Assembly (NCBI GenBank): GCA_035500095.1
Contig: DATJXN010000145.1
Span: forward strand, 1 to 64,000
Length of the DNA stretch: 64,000 nt
Source: Candidatus Binataceae bacterium
Lineage (GTDB): Bacteria; Desulfobacterota; Binatia; Binatales; Binataceae
Direction of reading: 5' to 3'
The position numbers and the translations under genes were made by a program. Below, piece after piece: positions 27,158 through 35,827 of this stretch. The notes below the pieces were generated by a model. The model searched no databases, was not told the DNA's origin, and saw only the letters and a program-made list of their open reading frames with translations. Numbering within the stretch: position 1 is the first letter of the stretch; each line of letters begins with the position of its first letter.

Positions 27158-28095
27158 GTGGGAACGCCGCGCGACGAACCGCAGCCGCCGGCGCCGCCGT
27201 GCTGCCGCTCGCGCCGATGGCGCTGGACCGGCCGGCGGTGGCCGGACGTTCGGTGCTCAAAGTCGCGGTTTTCAATGTCGCGGGTGGCGCGGACCTCGAT
27301 GCGATCCGCCGTTGTTTCATGCGTCCGCCGCTCGCCGACGCGGGCACCCTGCTGCTATGCGAGGCAAGCTGGCGGGTGCCGCGGCACGCGATGGTCGAAT
27401 TTGCGCCGAGTCTCGCGGCGGCGCTCAGGATGAGCTTCGTCTTTGTGCCGTCGTTCGGGCGCGTCGGCGCGAGCGGGGCAGTGCGCGCGCTCGGCAACGC
27501 GATCCTGTGTGCGCAGCCGATCGAGGATTTTCGCGCCATCCCGCTGACCCGGCCGCCGTTTCGCTTCTATCGGCATCCGCTGATCGGCGCTCACCAGGGA
27601 ATCCTGGCCAGTGTCAGGACCGGCGTCGGGCGGGTCACGATGGGCGTGGTGCATCTGGAGCGCCGATGGGATCCCGCGGGGCGCGCCCGTCAGATGGAGG
27701 ACTTTTTGCGGGCGATCGGCGACGAAGCGCGCGTCATCATCGGCGGCGATTTCAACACGAGCACGCTGGACATGGATCGGCGATGGTCGCTGTTGCGCGC
27801 GGCGGCGAAGATCGTCGCCTCTCCGCGGCGGTTTCGCGAGCCGCAGCCCTACGAGCCGCTCTTCGACAGAATGAACGAGCACGGACTGTCGATCAAAGGG
27901 GCGAACGTGGCGCATGCCCCGACGTTCACCTTGAGCCGGGCAGTGCCGATGCGCTGGCGGCCGAAGCTCGACTGGATCGCGGCGCGCGGAGTCGCGCCGA
28001 AAGAGGGATCTGCCGCCGTGGTGGCGGCGCGGACTTCGGTCCTCGGGCGGCGGGTCTCAGATCACGATTTCGTGCTGTGCGAATTCGGCTTGTGA
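27154..28095 (+). CDS. Endonuclease/exonuclease/phosphatase (EEP) superfamily protein
   Basis: A protein of about 313 residues with the DNase I-like fold. Motifs are [11 protein letters not shown] near the start, LLLCEASW (metal-binding Glu), [29 protein letters not shown] (catalytic Asp and Asn), PKLDWI and the terminal [11 protein letters not shown] (catalytic His). Substrates of this superfamily range from nucleic acids to inositol phosphates and lipids, so the role is open. The TTG start at 27154 overlaps the upstream stop as TTGA and follows GGGGAGAG; an ATG at 27217 is the alternative, giving 292 residues. The pairing with the yyaL-like gene appears to be a two-gene operon. Confidence 0.85.
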   Translation: MSGNAARRTAAAGAAVLPLAPMALDRPAVAGRSVLKVAVFNVAGGADLDAIRRCFMRPPLADAGTLLLCEASWRVPRHAMVEFAPSLAAALRMSFVFVPSFGRVGASGAVRALGNAILCAQPIEDFRAIPLTRPPFRFYRHPLIGAHQGILASVRTGVGRVTMGVVHLERRWDPAGRARQMEDFLRAIGDEARVIIGGDFNTSTLDMDRRWSLLRAAAKIVASPRRFREPQPYEPLFDRMNEHGLSIKGANVAHAPTFTLSRAVPMRWRPKLDWIAARGVAPKEGSAAVVAARTSVLGRRVSDHDFVLCEFGL

Positions 28096-28131
28096 AAACG
28101 CAACCCCGGAGCCGTGCTCCGCTGCTCCAGG

Positions 28132-28347
28132 TCAGCACCGCTTGCGGATACGTTCGGCCTCCGCAATCAGCGTCGGATAGCCGAACGAGGGCTGAACGCC
28201 GCTTAAATCCAGATTGCCGAGCTTGCGCGAGCGCGTGATCATCGCGCCCGCGGCTGCGGCAACTTCCGCCGCGGACTCCTCGCTCAGTTCATATCCGTAA
28301 AGCTCGCGCGCCATCGCCTTGGCGGTGTTCGCCGTCAGCTTCGCCAT
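28132..28347 (-). CDS. Small amidase partner, GatC/AtzG-like
   Basis: A 71-residue protein directly downstream (32 bases) of the amidase gene on the same strand, with an excellent ribosome-binding site (AAGGAGGA). It is mostly helical at the N terminus (ANTAKAMARELYGYELSEES, residues 6-25) and has an extended tail (LDLSGVQPSFGYP). That shape is reminiscent of GatC and of AtzG, the small subunits that stabilise GatA and AtzE amidases. The homology claim is inference from size, position and form, as the sequence is too short for certainty. The frame extends much further upstream only by chance, within the amidase gene. Confidence 0.65.
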   Translation of the reverse strand: MAKLTANTAKAMARELYGYELSEESAAEVAAAAGAMITRSRKLGNLDLSGVQPSFGYPTLIAEAERIRKRC

Positions 28348-28379
28348 CGCGGGTCCTCCTTCAGATACTCCATAGCCTG

Positions 28380-29768
28380 TCAGATCTTCGGCAGCGGCAG
28401 CGGGCCGCGCGCGCGTTCGTACGCGTCGGCCACCTGCAGCACGGCGACCTCGTCGAAGGGTTTGCCGATGATCTGCATCGACAGCGGCAGGCCCTCGTTC
28501 GAGAGCCCGGTCGGAATCGACACCACCGGCTGGCCGGTCGCGTTGAACGGTCCGGTGAAGCGCACCATGTTGGCGATCATGTCGTAGGCGCGGTCGCCGA
28601 TTTTCGGCGCGACCGTCGCCTGCGACGGGGCGAGCAGCACGGCGTGGTCCTGCAGCGCGTTGAGCGCCTCGGCCAGCATCAGGTTGCGCTCGCGCTGCGC
28701 GCGGACGTAATTGACCGCCGTAATCGTCATCGACGTTTCGATGAGCGAGCGGACGTCGGCGCCGTAATCGCCGGGTCGTTCCCGTATCCATTGTTCGTGG
28801 AACTCGAGCGCTTCCGCCATCAGCACGACCATCGTGACCAGCGCGCCTTCGACGAACGAGGGAACCGAAACCTCTTCGACCGCGGCGCCCAGCGAGGCCA
28901 GTTGCTTCTGCGCCGCCGTGAAGGCCCCCGCCACGGGCTCCGAGACCCCGGTGTTGAGCTCGCGGATCACGCCGACGCGTATGCCCTTGAGGTCGCCGCC
29001 GAGGCGGCTCGTGTAGTCGGGCACCGGCTCGCGGCTGGAAGTCGCGTCGTTGGGATCGTGACCCGCGATGACGTTCAGCATCAGCGCCGCGTCGCGCGCC
29101 GTGCGCGTGATCGGACCGGTATGGTCGAGCGAGTCGGAAAGCGGCATTACGCCATAGCGGCTGACGCGGCTCCAGGTCTGTTTCAGTCCGACGCATCCGC
29201 AACACGCCGCCGGGATCCGGATCGAGCCGCCGGTGTCGGTCCCGATCGTCGCCGCCGCGGTGCGCGCGACGATCGCCGCGCCCGAGCCGCCGCTGGAGCC
29301 GCCCGGAATGCGTTCGAGGTCGTAAGGATTGTGGCAGGCGCCCCAATGCGGATTGTTGGTGGTCGCGCCATAGGCGAATTCATGCAGGTTGAGCTTGCCG
29401 AGCAGCACCGCGCCCGCCGCGCCAAGGCGCGTCCACACGGTCGAGTCGTGATTCGGAACGAACTCGCCCAGGATTTTCGAGCCGCCGGTGGTCAGGATGC
29501 CCTTGGTGTAGCAGAGGTCCTTGAGCCCGATCGGCACGCCGTGAAACGGCCCGCGCCATTTTCCCGCCGCGATCTCTTTCTCCGCGGTGCGTGCCATCGT
29601 ACGCGCGGCGTCGGCGGTCACGGTGATGTAGGAGGCGATGCGCTCGTCGACCGCTTCGATGCGATCGAGATAGGCCTCGGTCAGTTCGACCGGCGAAATT
29701 TCCTGCGCGCGCAGCTTTTGCGCCAGCGTGGCGACGTCGAAATCGAGCAGCGGGCTTGGATTTGCCAT
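28380..29768 (-). CDS. Amidase signature family enzyme (GatA/AtzE-like)
   Basis: A 462-residue Ser-cisSer-Lys amidase. The catalytic triad is visible as K83 (IGLKDLCYTKG), S158 (PGGSSGGSG) and S182 (TDTGGSIRIPAA), each at a +4 offset from GatA K79/S154/S178. The GatA-specific glutaminase partner GatB is not nearby, and the C-terminal half lacks obvious GatA hallmarks, so a catabolic amidase is more likely than tRNA amidotransferase. Relatives hydrolyse amides such as biuret-derived compounds, aryl amides or ureas. The small downstream gene probably encodes its partner. Start ATG 29768. Confidence 0.9.
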   Translation of the reverse strand: MANPSPLLDFDVATLAQKLRAQEISPVELTEAYLDRIEAVDERIASYITVTADAARTMARTAEKEIAAGKWRGPFHGVPIGLKDLCYTKGILTTGGSKILGEFVPNHDSTVWTRLGAAGAVLLGKLNLHEFAYGATTNNPHWGACHNPYDLERIPGGSSGGSGAAIVARTAAATIGTDTGGSIRIPAACCGCVGLKQTWSRVSRYGVMPLSDSLDHTGPITRTARDAALMLNVIAGHDPNDATSSREPVPDYTSRLGGDLKGIRVGVIRELNTGVSEPVAGAFTAAQKQLASLGAAVEEVSVPSFVEGALVTMVVLMAEALEFHEQWIRERPGDYGADVRSLIETSMTITAVNYVRAQRERNLMLAEALNALQDHAVLLAPSQATVAPKIGDRAYDMIANMVRFTGPFNATGQPVVSIPTGLSNEGLPLSMQIIGKPFDEVAVLQVADAYERARGPLPLPKI

Positions 29769-29897
29769 CGGTCACCTCGCGCGTGTGGAGTTGCTCTATC
29801 GCGGACGGGCCGGATGCCGAGGTGCGCCGGCGGAGCCCGTCCACGCGCGCCAGCCTAGCGCAATTTTCGGCGCGAGCGTGAGCGCTCGCGCCGCCGA

Positions 29898-32213
29898 TTA
29901 CTTCACGATCCCGCGGCGGCGGAGGTCGGCGATCCGGTCGCGGCCGTAGCCGAGATGGCGCGCGAGAATCTCGTCGGTGTGCTCGCCCAAAAGCGGCGCG
30001 GCATGCTCCGCCTTGCCGGGCGTCGCCGAGAACTTCGCCAGCGTGCCCGTTTGCACGACGCTGCCCCATTGCGAATGGCGCAATTCGGCGAGCAGCTGAT
30101 TCGCCTGGACCTGCGGATCGTCGAAGAGCTCGGCGGTGCGATGCGTGGCGAGTGCCGGAACGCCGGCGGCGCCGAGCGACGCCAGGGCGTCGGCGCGATC
30201 GACGGCCTTGAGCGCCGCGGCGATCGTTTCGGCAAGCGGGCTGTCCTCGGGCGCGCGCGCGGCCTCCTCATACGGCGTGCCGGCGCCGAGATTGCACACG
30301 CGGCGCATCGCTTTCCACTGCGTGGGCTCGGCGGCGTGGACGAAAATCCATCGTGCGTCGCGGCACTGGTAGGCGCGGCAGAGCGCCGAGCGTCCGCGCG
30401 ATTCGGGGCGGCCGTTTTCCATGTCGGGGCGGCCGTCGTAAAAGATGAATTCGCCCTGCTGGAACGCCATCGCGGACTGCAAAAGCGAGGTCTCGCATAG
30501 TTGGCCGCGGCCGAGCCGCGCGCGCGCGCGCAGCGCGAGCGCGCATCCGAATGCCGACAGCATCGCCGCCCCGTAATCGCAGACGGCGCAGGTCAGGTAG
30601 AGCGGCGGATGGCCGCGGCCGCCCTCGGCCGCCATCAGGCCCGAGCGCGCCTGCAGCAGGGGATCGAAACCGGGCTGGTCATGCTCGGGGCCGCGGTTGC
30701 CGAAACCATTGACCGACATATAAATGAGGCGCGGATTGATCGCCGCCAAAGCCTCGTAGTCGAGCCCGAAGCGGCGCATCCTGCCCGGGCGGAGGTTTTC
30801 GACCACGACGTCGGCGCAGCGCACCAGGCCGTGAATTATCTCGCGCCCCTCGCTGGAGGCGAGGTCGAGCGAGAGCCCGCGCTTGCCCTGATTCCAGCCG
30901 AGGAAGCCGAAGCCAAAGTGGCGGAAAGCGTCGCCCTCGAGGCTTTCGATCTTGATCACGTCGGCGCCCATCTGACCGAGGATCATCGGACCGTACGAGC
31001 CCGCGATGTAGCTGCAGAAATCAAGGATGAGGACGCCGTCGAGCGGGCCGCGAGCGAAGTTGCCGTTCTGCGGCGCGGCGGCGCGGACGTTCGGCACTGG
31101 CTCCAGGAGCCATCGTTCCGCGTCGCGGTCGCTTTCGATAGCTGGCGCCGGTCCGGCGATCGCGCCCGGCGTGCGCTCGAGGCCGACGGCGATGCCCGCC
31201 TGGATCGTCGCGCCCAGCGCGGGATCCTGGAGCGCGCGGCGCATCGCGAGCGCCTCGACCTGCGGGTGGCCGATGAAGTCCGTGCGCGAGAGCACGGGCG
31301 CGCAGGGGATGTCGTTTTCGCGCAGGATGAGGAGCCACTCTGCGCGTGGCCGCGTCGCGAATATTTCCTGCAGCAGATCTTTGAGAGCCTGGCGATGCGC
31401 GCTCGCGACGCCCCACGGCGCGCCCTCGAAGCGCGCGTCAGATACCAGTTCGGGCCGCTCGAGCGCGAGCGCGAGCTTGTTCCAAAAGGTCACGTTGCCG
31501 CAGGCGACGAAGAGGTATTCGCCGTCGGCGGCGCGAAACAGCCGGTAGCAAGGAATCGGGCCGAGCGGATCCAGCGGTCCTTCGTACATCCGCGTCATCT
31601 TCTCATGGCGCATGATGCCGCCGGTCTGCAGCGAAAACGCCCCAGCCAGCAGGGAGACTTCCACCAGTTGCCCGCCGCCGCCCGACTCGCGCGCGCTGAG
31701 CGCAGCGGCCACGGCGGTCGCGCCGAGCACGCCGGCCGCGTAGCTGGCGGCGGGAAAGTGCAGCGCCACGGGATTTCCGCTGAGCGCCCACTGGCTGCCG
31801 TAGATGCCGCCGAGCGCGGAGGCCAATTCGTCGCTGGCGTCGAAATCGGCGAGCGGCCCGCGGTTTCCGAGCGGCGGAACGTGCAGCACGATCAAATCCG
31901 GATTGATGCGGCAAAGTTCCGCATAATCAAGCTTAAGCTCGCGCATCCGCGCGCCGGTCCATCCGATCACCGCGACGCCGGCCCATCGCAGCAGCCGCTC
32001 GACCTGCGCACGTTCGGCCTTAACGTCGAAAAAGAGCGCGCGTTTGCTGCGATTGAGCGCGTGGAAATGCGCCGAGCCGCGCGCGCGGGCGCCGGCCGGG
32101 GGTTCGACCTTGATGGCATGCGCGCCGTGCTCGGCAAGCAGCATCGCGGCGTAAGCGGCGCCTAGGTTGGAGTCGAATTCAACCAGGTTGATGCCGTCGA
32201 GGGCCTTATTCAT
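29898..32213 (-). CDS. Fused two-domain CaiB/BaiF (class III) CoA-transferase-like protein
   Basis: A 771-residue protein containing two complete class III CoA-transferase repeats (about 1-375 and 385-771). Each opens with the family start (LDGINLVEFDSNLGAAYAAM; LDGVLILDFCSYIAGSYGPM) and has the KVEPP/KIESL and NRGP motifs. The usual catalytic aspartate after (V/E)xSLL is missing in both: residue 190 is Ala (EVSLLAGAF) and residue 579 is Gln (ETSLLQSAM). DNA of both sites was rechecked and is unambiguous. The enzyme may have an altered mechanism or a binding role; alternatively my alignment is off. The start at ATG 32213 gives the natural N terminus. The ribosome-binding site is weak. Confidence 0.85.
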   Translation of the reverse strand: MNKALDGINLVEFDSNLGAAYAAMLLAEHGAHAIKVEPPAGARARGSAHFHALNRSKRALFFDVKAERAQVERLLRWAGVAVIGWTGARMRELKLDYAELCRINPDLIVLHVPPLGNRGPLADFDASDELASALGGIYGSQWALSGNPVALHFPAASYAAGVLGATAVAAALSARESGGGGQLVEVSLLAGAFSLQTGGIMRHEKMTRMYEGPLDPLGPIPCYRLFRAADGEYLFVACGNVTFWNKLALALERPELVSDARFEGAPWGVASAHRQALKDLLQEIFATRPRAEWLLILRENDIPCAPVLSRTDFIGHPQVEALAMRRALQDPALGATIQAGIAVGLERTPGAIAGPAPAIESDRDAERWLLEPVPNVRAAAPQNGNFARGPLDGVLILDFCSYIAGSYGPMILGQMGADVIKIESLEGDAFRHFGFGFLGWNQGKRGLSLDLASSEGREIIHGLVRCADVVVENLRPGRMRRFGLDYEALAAINPRLIYMSVNGFGNRGPEHDQPGFDPLLQARSGLMAAEGGRGHPPLYLTCAVCDYGAAMLSAFGCALALRARARLGRGQLCETSLLQSAMAFQQGEFIFYDGRPDMENGRPESRGRSALCRAYQCRDARWIFVHAAEPTQWKAMRRVCNLGAGTPYEEAARAPEDSPLAETIAAALKAVDRADALASLGAAGVPALATHRTAELFDDPQVQANQLLAELRHSQWGSVVQTGTLAKFSATPGKAEHAAPLLGEHTDEILARHLGYGRDRIADLRRRGIVK

Positions 32214-32496
32214 CGGTAGGCTCGGTGCGAAAAGGGGCGCTTGTGCGCAAGGCTCGAAATTCTCACGGGGCGGGCGCGACGCGCAAGCGCTCAAAAACTG
32301 CTGGTTTCGCGGCCGTGAGCGGCTCCGCGCGGATGAATTCAATCGCGCATAACTCGCGCGTAACCAGCGCGTAACTTTTGCTCTTTAAAACACCCCTCGT
32401 TGAAAGTATCCCTACGCGGGACCGGTGCCATTTCGTCCAAAACAGGAAGCAGATGTTCGCGCTCGAGTTGCGAGACGCGACGACTCAGGGGGTCCA

Positions 32497-33270
32497 ATGA
32501 AGCTGGGAGGAGTACGTCGATTCGGGGTGGGATTGGTTGCCGGCGCCGCGCTGGCGATCGCGACAGGATGCTCGACGGCCGGATGGGGCCCGGCGCCAGC
32601 CAACACCGGCGCCCCGAGCGGAGCACACGGCGCTCCGCCCATGGTCATGACGACCGGGATGCGGCTTCACGAGAAGGAGGGCGAGGTCATGGTACCGCCG
32701 TGGGTACGGGTTCAGGACTGCTCGATCGTGGCTATTTCTACGCCTGACCGTTGGGCCTGCCCGGACGGCAAGGTTTACACCTCGTTTGACCTGGCTCGCG
32801 CGCGGACCGGTGAATACGTGCTGCCACCGCTGCCGCCGCCGGCGCCGATCGTGGTCACTCCGCTGCCTGAGGTAGCGGCTGCGTCGTCGACGGAAAAAAT
32901 TATCCTGCGCGGCGTGCACTTTGACTTCAACAAAGCGGACATCCGTCCGCAGGATGCTGCGGTGCTGGATGAGGCTGCGGGAACTCTGAAGTCGCATCCG
33001 GATGTCGCGGTGAACGTGAACGGTTATTGCGATTCGATCGGCGGCGTCAGATACAACCTCGGCCTCTCGCAGCGCCGCGCCGACGCGGTCGTGCACTACC
33101 TGGCCGATCACGGCGTAGCGGAGGGCCGGCTTAGTCCGCACGGCTACGGCAAGACAGACTTCATTGCGAGCAACAGCACCGACGAAGGCCGGGGGCAGAA
33201 TCGCCGCGTCGAAATGGTCCCGAACTCGACCGGCAAGGTCTTCATCATGGGAACCCCGGGCAGTCGCTAA
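32497..33270 (+). CDS. OmpA-family lipoprotein with an N-terminal Cys-pair domain
   Basis: A 257-residue outer-membrane lipoprotein. The signal peptide ends in the lipobox IATGC (C25). Residues 49-96 form a small conserved module (TTGMRL...VPPWVRVQDCSIVAIS...ACPDGKVYT) with C75 and C88. A Pro-rich linker (110-125) leads to an OmpA-like peptidoglycan-binding domain (134-243) containing VHFDFNKADIRPQD, NGYCDSIGGVRYNLGLSQRR and EGRGQNRRVE. OmpA domains bind meso-diaminopimelate in peptidoglycan, so it links the outer membrane to the wall. The 49-96 module recurs alone in the next gene. ATG 32497 follows CAGGGGG. Confidence 0.9.
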   Translation: MKLGGVRRFGVGLVAGAALAIATGCSTAGWGPAPANTGAPSGAHGAPPMVMTTGMRLHEKEGEVMVPPWVRVQDCSIVAISTPDRWACPDGKVYTSFDLARARTGEYVLPPLPPPAPIVVTPLPEVAAASSTEKIILRGVHFDFNKADIRPQDAAVLDEAAGTLKSHPDVAVNVNGYCDSIGGVRYNLGLSQRRADAVVHYLADHGVAEGRLSPHGYGKTDFIASNSTDEGRGQNRRVEMVPNSTGKVFIMGTPGSR

Positions 33271-33363
33271 AGACAACGCGGGCATCGCGAAAACCGGAAC
33301 GCGGGCTATCGGGGGAATATGAAGCTTGCACGCAAGCAAAGCGGCTCTGCCGCGGGGGATCGA

Positions 33364-33711
33364 ATGAGGTCAGAAGTAGTGCGCCGATTCGGGCTCGCGG
33401 CGATCATCGCCGCCGTCCTGGGATCGGCTGCCGGATGCTCATCCTTCAGCGAGCTCACTTCGTCGCAAAGAGGATGGGGTCCGCCTCCGCCGAGCGGCGG
33501 CGCACCGGTCGCGGCGCAGCAGGGCGCTCCAGCAATGTCCCAGACGACCGGGATGAAGCTCACTCAGAAGGACGAGTCCGTGAAAGTGCCGTCATGGATA
33601 CGGGTGCAGGACTGCGCGATCGTCGCGATCTCGACGCCGAGCCGCTACGCCTGCCCGGACGGAAGGGTCTACACCGGCACCGAACTCTACGATTCCCGCT
33701 CGGCCAACTGA
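33364..33711 (+). CDS. Lipoprotein paralogous to the N-terminal module of the preceding OmpA protein
   Basis: A 115-residue lipoprotein (lipobox SAAGC, C25). Residues 60-104 match the module of the upstream OmpA protein: TTGMKL, VPSWIRVQDCAIVAIST, RYACPDGRVYT. C84 and C97 have the same 13-residue spacing as in the paralogue. The start is set at 33364 because the signal peptide then aligns residue for residue with the paralogue (VRRFG) and GGGGGAT precedes it; ATG 33319 is the alternative. It has no OmpA domain. I do not recognise the module as a named family. Tandem duplication followed by gain or loss of OmpA is the simplest history. Confidence 0.8.
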   Translation: MRSEVVRRFGLAAIIAAVLGSAAGCSSFSELTSSQRGWGPPPPSGGAPVAAQQGAPAMSQTTGMKLTQKDESVKVPSWIRVQDCAIVAISTPSRYACPDGRVYTGTELYDSRSAN

Positions 33712-33728
33712 CGGGCTAATGGCAACGG

Positions 33729-33761
33729 ACGGATCAACGCAGCAAACGGATCAACGCAGCA
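33729..33761. repeat. 16-bp tandem duplication in the leader of the porin gene
   Basis: ACGGATCAACGCAGCA occurs at 33729-33744 and 33746-33761, separated by a single A (17-bp period). It lies about 90 bases before the porin start. No function is evident. Confidence 0.6.
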
Positions 33762-33853
33762 TGGGACTGCCGCAAGCGCGCGGCGATAGAAGGCAGGTCA
33801 CCGGTGACGGGGGTATTCGGCAAAAAAGCCGAAAAGCCGAGGAGAGAGGGTCA

Positions 33854-35614
33854 ATGAAAGGTAACAGGTTGCTAGCTGTCGCGCTCGCGATCGTAATCGT
33901 GGGCGGAGTCGTTGCCGCTGGGGCGCAACGTGCGTTCGCGCAAAGTTCCAGCAGCGGCGCGATGAAACTCTGGGTCGACCAAAGCACCGGCCAGGTCTTC
34001 GTGCGGCCGGGCAAGGGCCGCGTTCCGCTTTCGATAACTACGGAAGACGCGAACGCGATCGAGCAGCAGGTCGAGCAGAAGGTCCAGGCCAATACCAATG
34101 CTCAGATAAAGGCCCAGGTCGAGCAGAGCGCGGCGCAGCTGCAGGAGCAGAACCAGGCGCTGGCGACGCAGGTCGCGCAGATGCAGCCGGCGTGGAAGAG
34201 CTACATGGACGACTTCCACGACAAGTTCCGGCTAGGTGCAGTCTTCTACGGCGACTACCGCTTCTATACCAACACGGGTTTCCAGCCGCAGGAGATGACC
34301 CAGCTCACCAACCCGGGTCCGGGTAACAACGACTACAACTCGTTCGACGTCACCCGCACCTATCTCAATTTCTTCTTCTTTCCGACCAAGGACTGGGAGC
34401 TGCGGCTGACGCCCAATATGTACAAGACTATCGGCTCCTCGAACGACAAGGTCGGCCAGACGACGGGCTTCGGCAGCAACCTCGACGGGAATCTCGGAGT
34501 GCGGATGAAGTACGCCGTGCTCACCTACAACGGGCTGCTCAATTCGATTCCGATGCTCAAGGGCGGAGTGGTTATGCTCGGCGAGCAACCCAATCCGCTG
34601 GTCGACTGGGAAGAGCAGCTTTATGGATTCCGTTACGTCAACCTGACGCCGTGGAACTACCTGAGCCTGTCCTCGACGCAGGTCGGCGTGGGCATGGCGG
34701 GTCCCGTCAAGTTTGGCGAAAAGACCTATTTCGACTACGCGTTCGGCGCTTATGACAACTCGAGCTTCCACGCTTTCGAGCAGTCAGACACAAAGCAGGC
34801 CATGGTCCGTGGCACCGTGTACCCGTTCGGCGCGAAATGGCGTTTCGATGGATTGGGTTTCACCGGTTTCTATAACTATGGCTACGGCAACACCGCGCCT
34901 GACACCGCCGATCTGCCGACGGCACTGAAGGGCGGTGACGCGCAAATACAGAGGCTCGCGGCGCTCGTGCACTACACTGCCTATAACTGGGGTATTGCGG
35001 GCGAGTACGACTGGGGCCGCAACGCGTTCCAGGCGTCTAACCTGTGGTCGGGCAGCGGACCGGCTGACGCATTCGGATTCCCGACCGGTAAGCCGATCAC
35101 CTCGGGCACGTTCGCCGGCAATTCCTGCGGCGACGGAAAGACCACTACCATTGTCGGTGGCAAACCGACGGTTCTCAACCCTTGCTATCCGCTGTTTAAC
35201 ACCTACGGACCGCAAGCGTCGGCGCAGACGGCGATTCTGAACAACGGCCAGGCGGATCAGCAGGGCTTCGACTTCTTCGGCCACTTCCACATCCCGCAGA
35301 CGCCGCTCACGCTGTTCGGGATGTTCCAGTGGTTCATGCCGAATACCAACTTCGCCACTAACCCACTTGACTTTCAGCGCTGGATCTTCGGCCTGAGCTA
35401 TCAGTACAACGAGTACGTGCGATTCGCGATCGATTCGCAGAACATCTCGTACTACCACAACCAGCAGACGATTCCGATTTCCGTGCTGAAGCCGCTCGGC
35501 TACTCGCCCGGCGGGACGTTCAACGGTTGGACGTTGCCCAAGACCGGCGCCATTCCGGAGATGGTGCAGCGCGATACGCACTCCATCTTCGCCAACGTGG
35601 AGTTCAGCTACTGA
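33854..35614 (+). CDS. Porin-like outer-membrane beta-barrel with N-terminal coiled coil
   Basis: A 586-residue protein. The signal peptide is 1-29 (cut after AFA). After a short strand-rich segment (MKLWVDQSTGQVFVRPGKGR, 37-56), residues 64-112 form a Gln-rich coiled coil (QQVEQKVQANTNAQIKAQVE). The remaining about 460 residues are alternating amphipathic strands rich in aromatic, Asn and Gly residues, ending in FANVEFSY with a C-terminal aromatic, as expected for BAM-inserted barrels. The coiled coil could trimerise or bind the wall. It sits between two lipoprotein genes and pstS, so phosphate passage is a possibility, but no specific porin family can be named. ATG 33854 follows GGAGAGAGGG. 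Confidence 0.82.
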   Translation: MKGNRLLAVALAIVIVGGVVAAGAQRAFAQSSSSGAMKLWVDQSTGQVFVRPGKGRVPLSITTEDANAIEQQVEQKVQANTNAQIKAQVEQSAAQLQEQNQALATQVAQMQPAWKSYMDDFHDKFRLGAVFYGDYRFYTNTGFQPQEMTQLTNPGPGNNDYNSFDVTRTYLNFFFFPTKDWELRLTPNMYKTIGSSNDKVGQTTGFGSNLDGNLGVRMKYAVLTYNGLLNSIPMLKGGVVMLGEQPNPLVDWEEQLYGFRYVNLTPWNYLSLSSTQVGVGMAGPVKFGEKTYFDYAFGAYDNSSFHAFEQSDTKQAMVRGTVYPFGAKWRFDGLGFTGFYNYGYGNTAPDTADLPTALKGGDAQIQRLAALVHYTAYNWGIAGEYDWGRNAFQASNLWSGSGPADAFGFPTGKPITSGTFAGNSCGDGKTTTIVGGKPTVLNPCYPLFNTYGPQASAQTAILNNGQADQQGFDFFGHFHIPQTPLTLFGMFQWFMPNTNFATNPLDFQRWIFGLSYQYNEYVRFAIDSQNISYYHNQQTIPISVLKPLGYSPGGTFNGWTLPKTGAIPEMVQRDTHSIFANVEFSY

Positions 35615-35635
35615 GGTAGTCTCCATACCTCAACC

Positions 35636-35687
35636 GCGGCGGCGGCGCTGGATGAGTCCTCCCCGGCTCATCCGCGGCCGCCGCCGC
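35636..35687. terminator. Long GC-rich hairpin between porin and pstS genes
   Basis: GGATGAG (35650-35656) pairs with CTCATCC (35667-35673) across a 10-base loop. The flanking GCGGCGGCGG and CCGCCGCCGC arms extend the stem to about 20 bp. No T run follows, so it may be a Rho-assisted terminator or an mRNA-stability hairpin. Confidence 0.45.
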
Positions 35688-35827
35688 ACTTTCCGGCGGC
35701 GCGCGCCGTCAAGCTTTTTGACCTCAAGATTCGCCGGATCCGGGGCGCGTGGAGCGGTTAAAGTTTCGTCGCGCCCCAGCGGTCGGGTTGGTACAATCGC
35801 AAATCCACGGAACAAGGGACCACGACA

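Noticed and set aside
30501-32165. 554-codon plus-strand frame opposite the CaiB-type gene
   Set aside because: Antisense shadow; composition is Arg/Glu/Ala-rich and no motifs are seen.
33319-33363. Upstream ATG at 33319 for the small lipoprotein
   Set aside because: It gives a 40-residue signal region. The ATG at 33364 aligns exactly with the paralogue's signal peptide and has a better ribosome-binding site.
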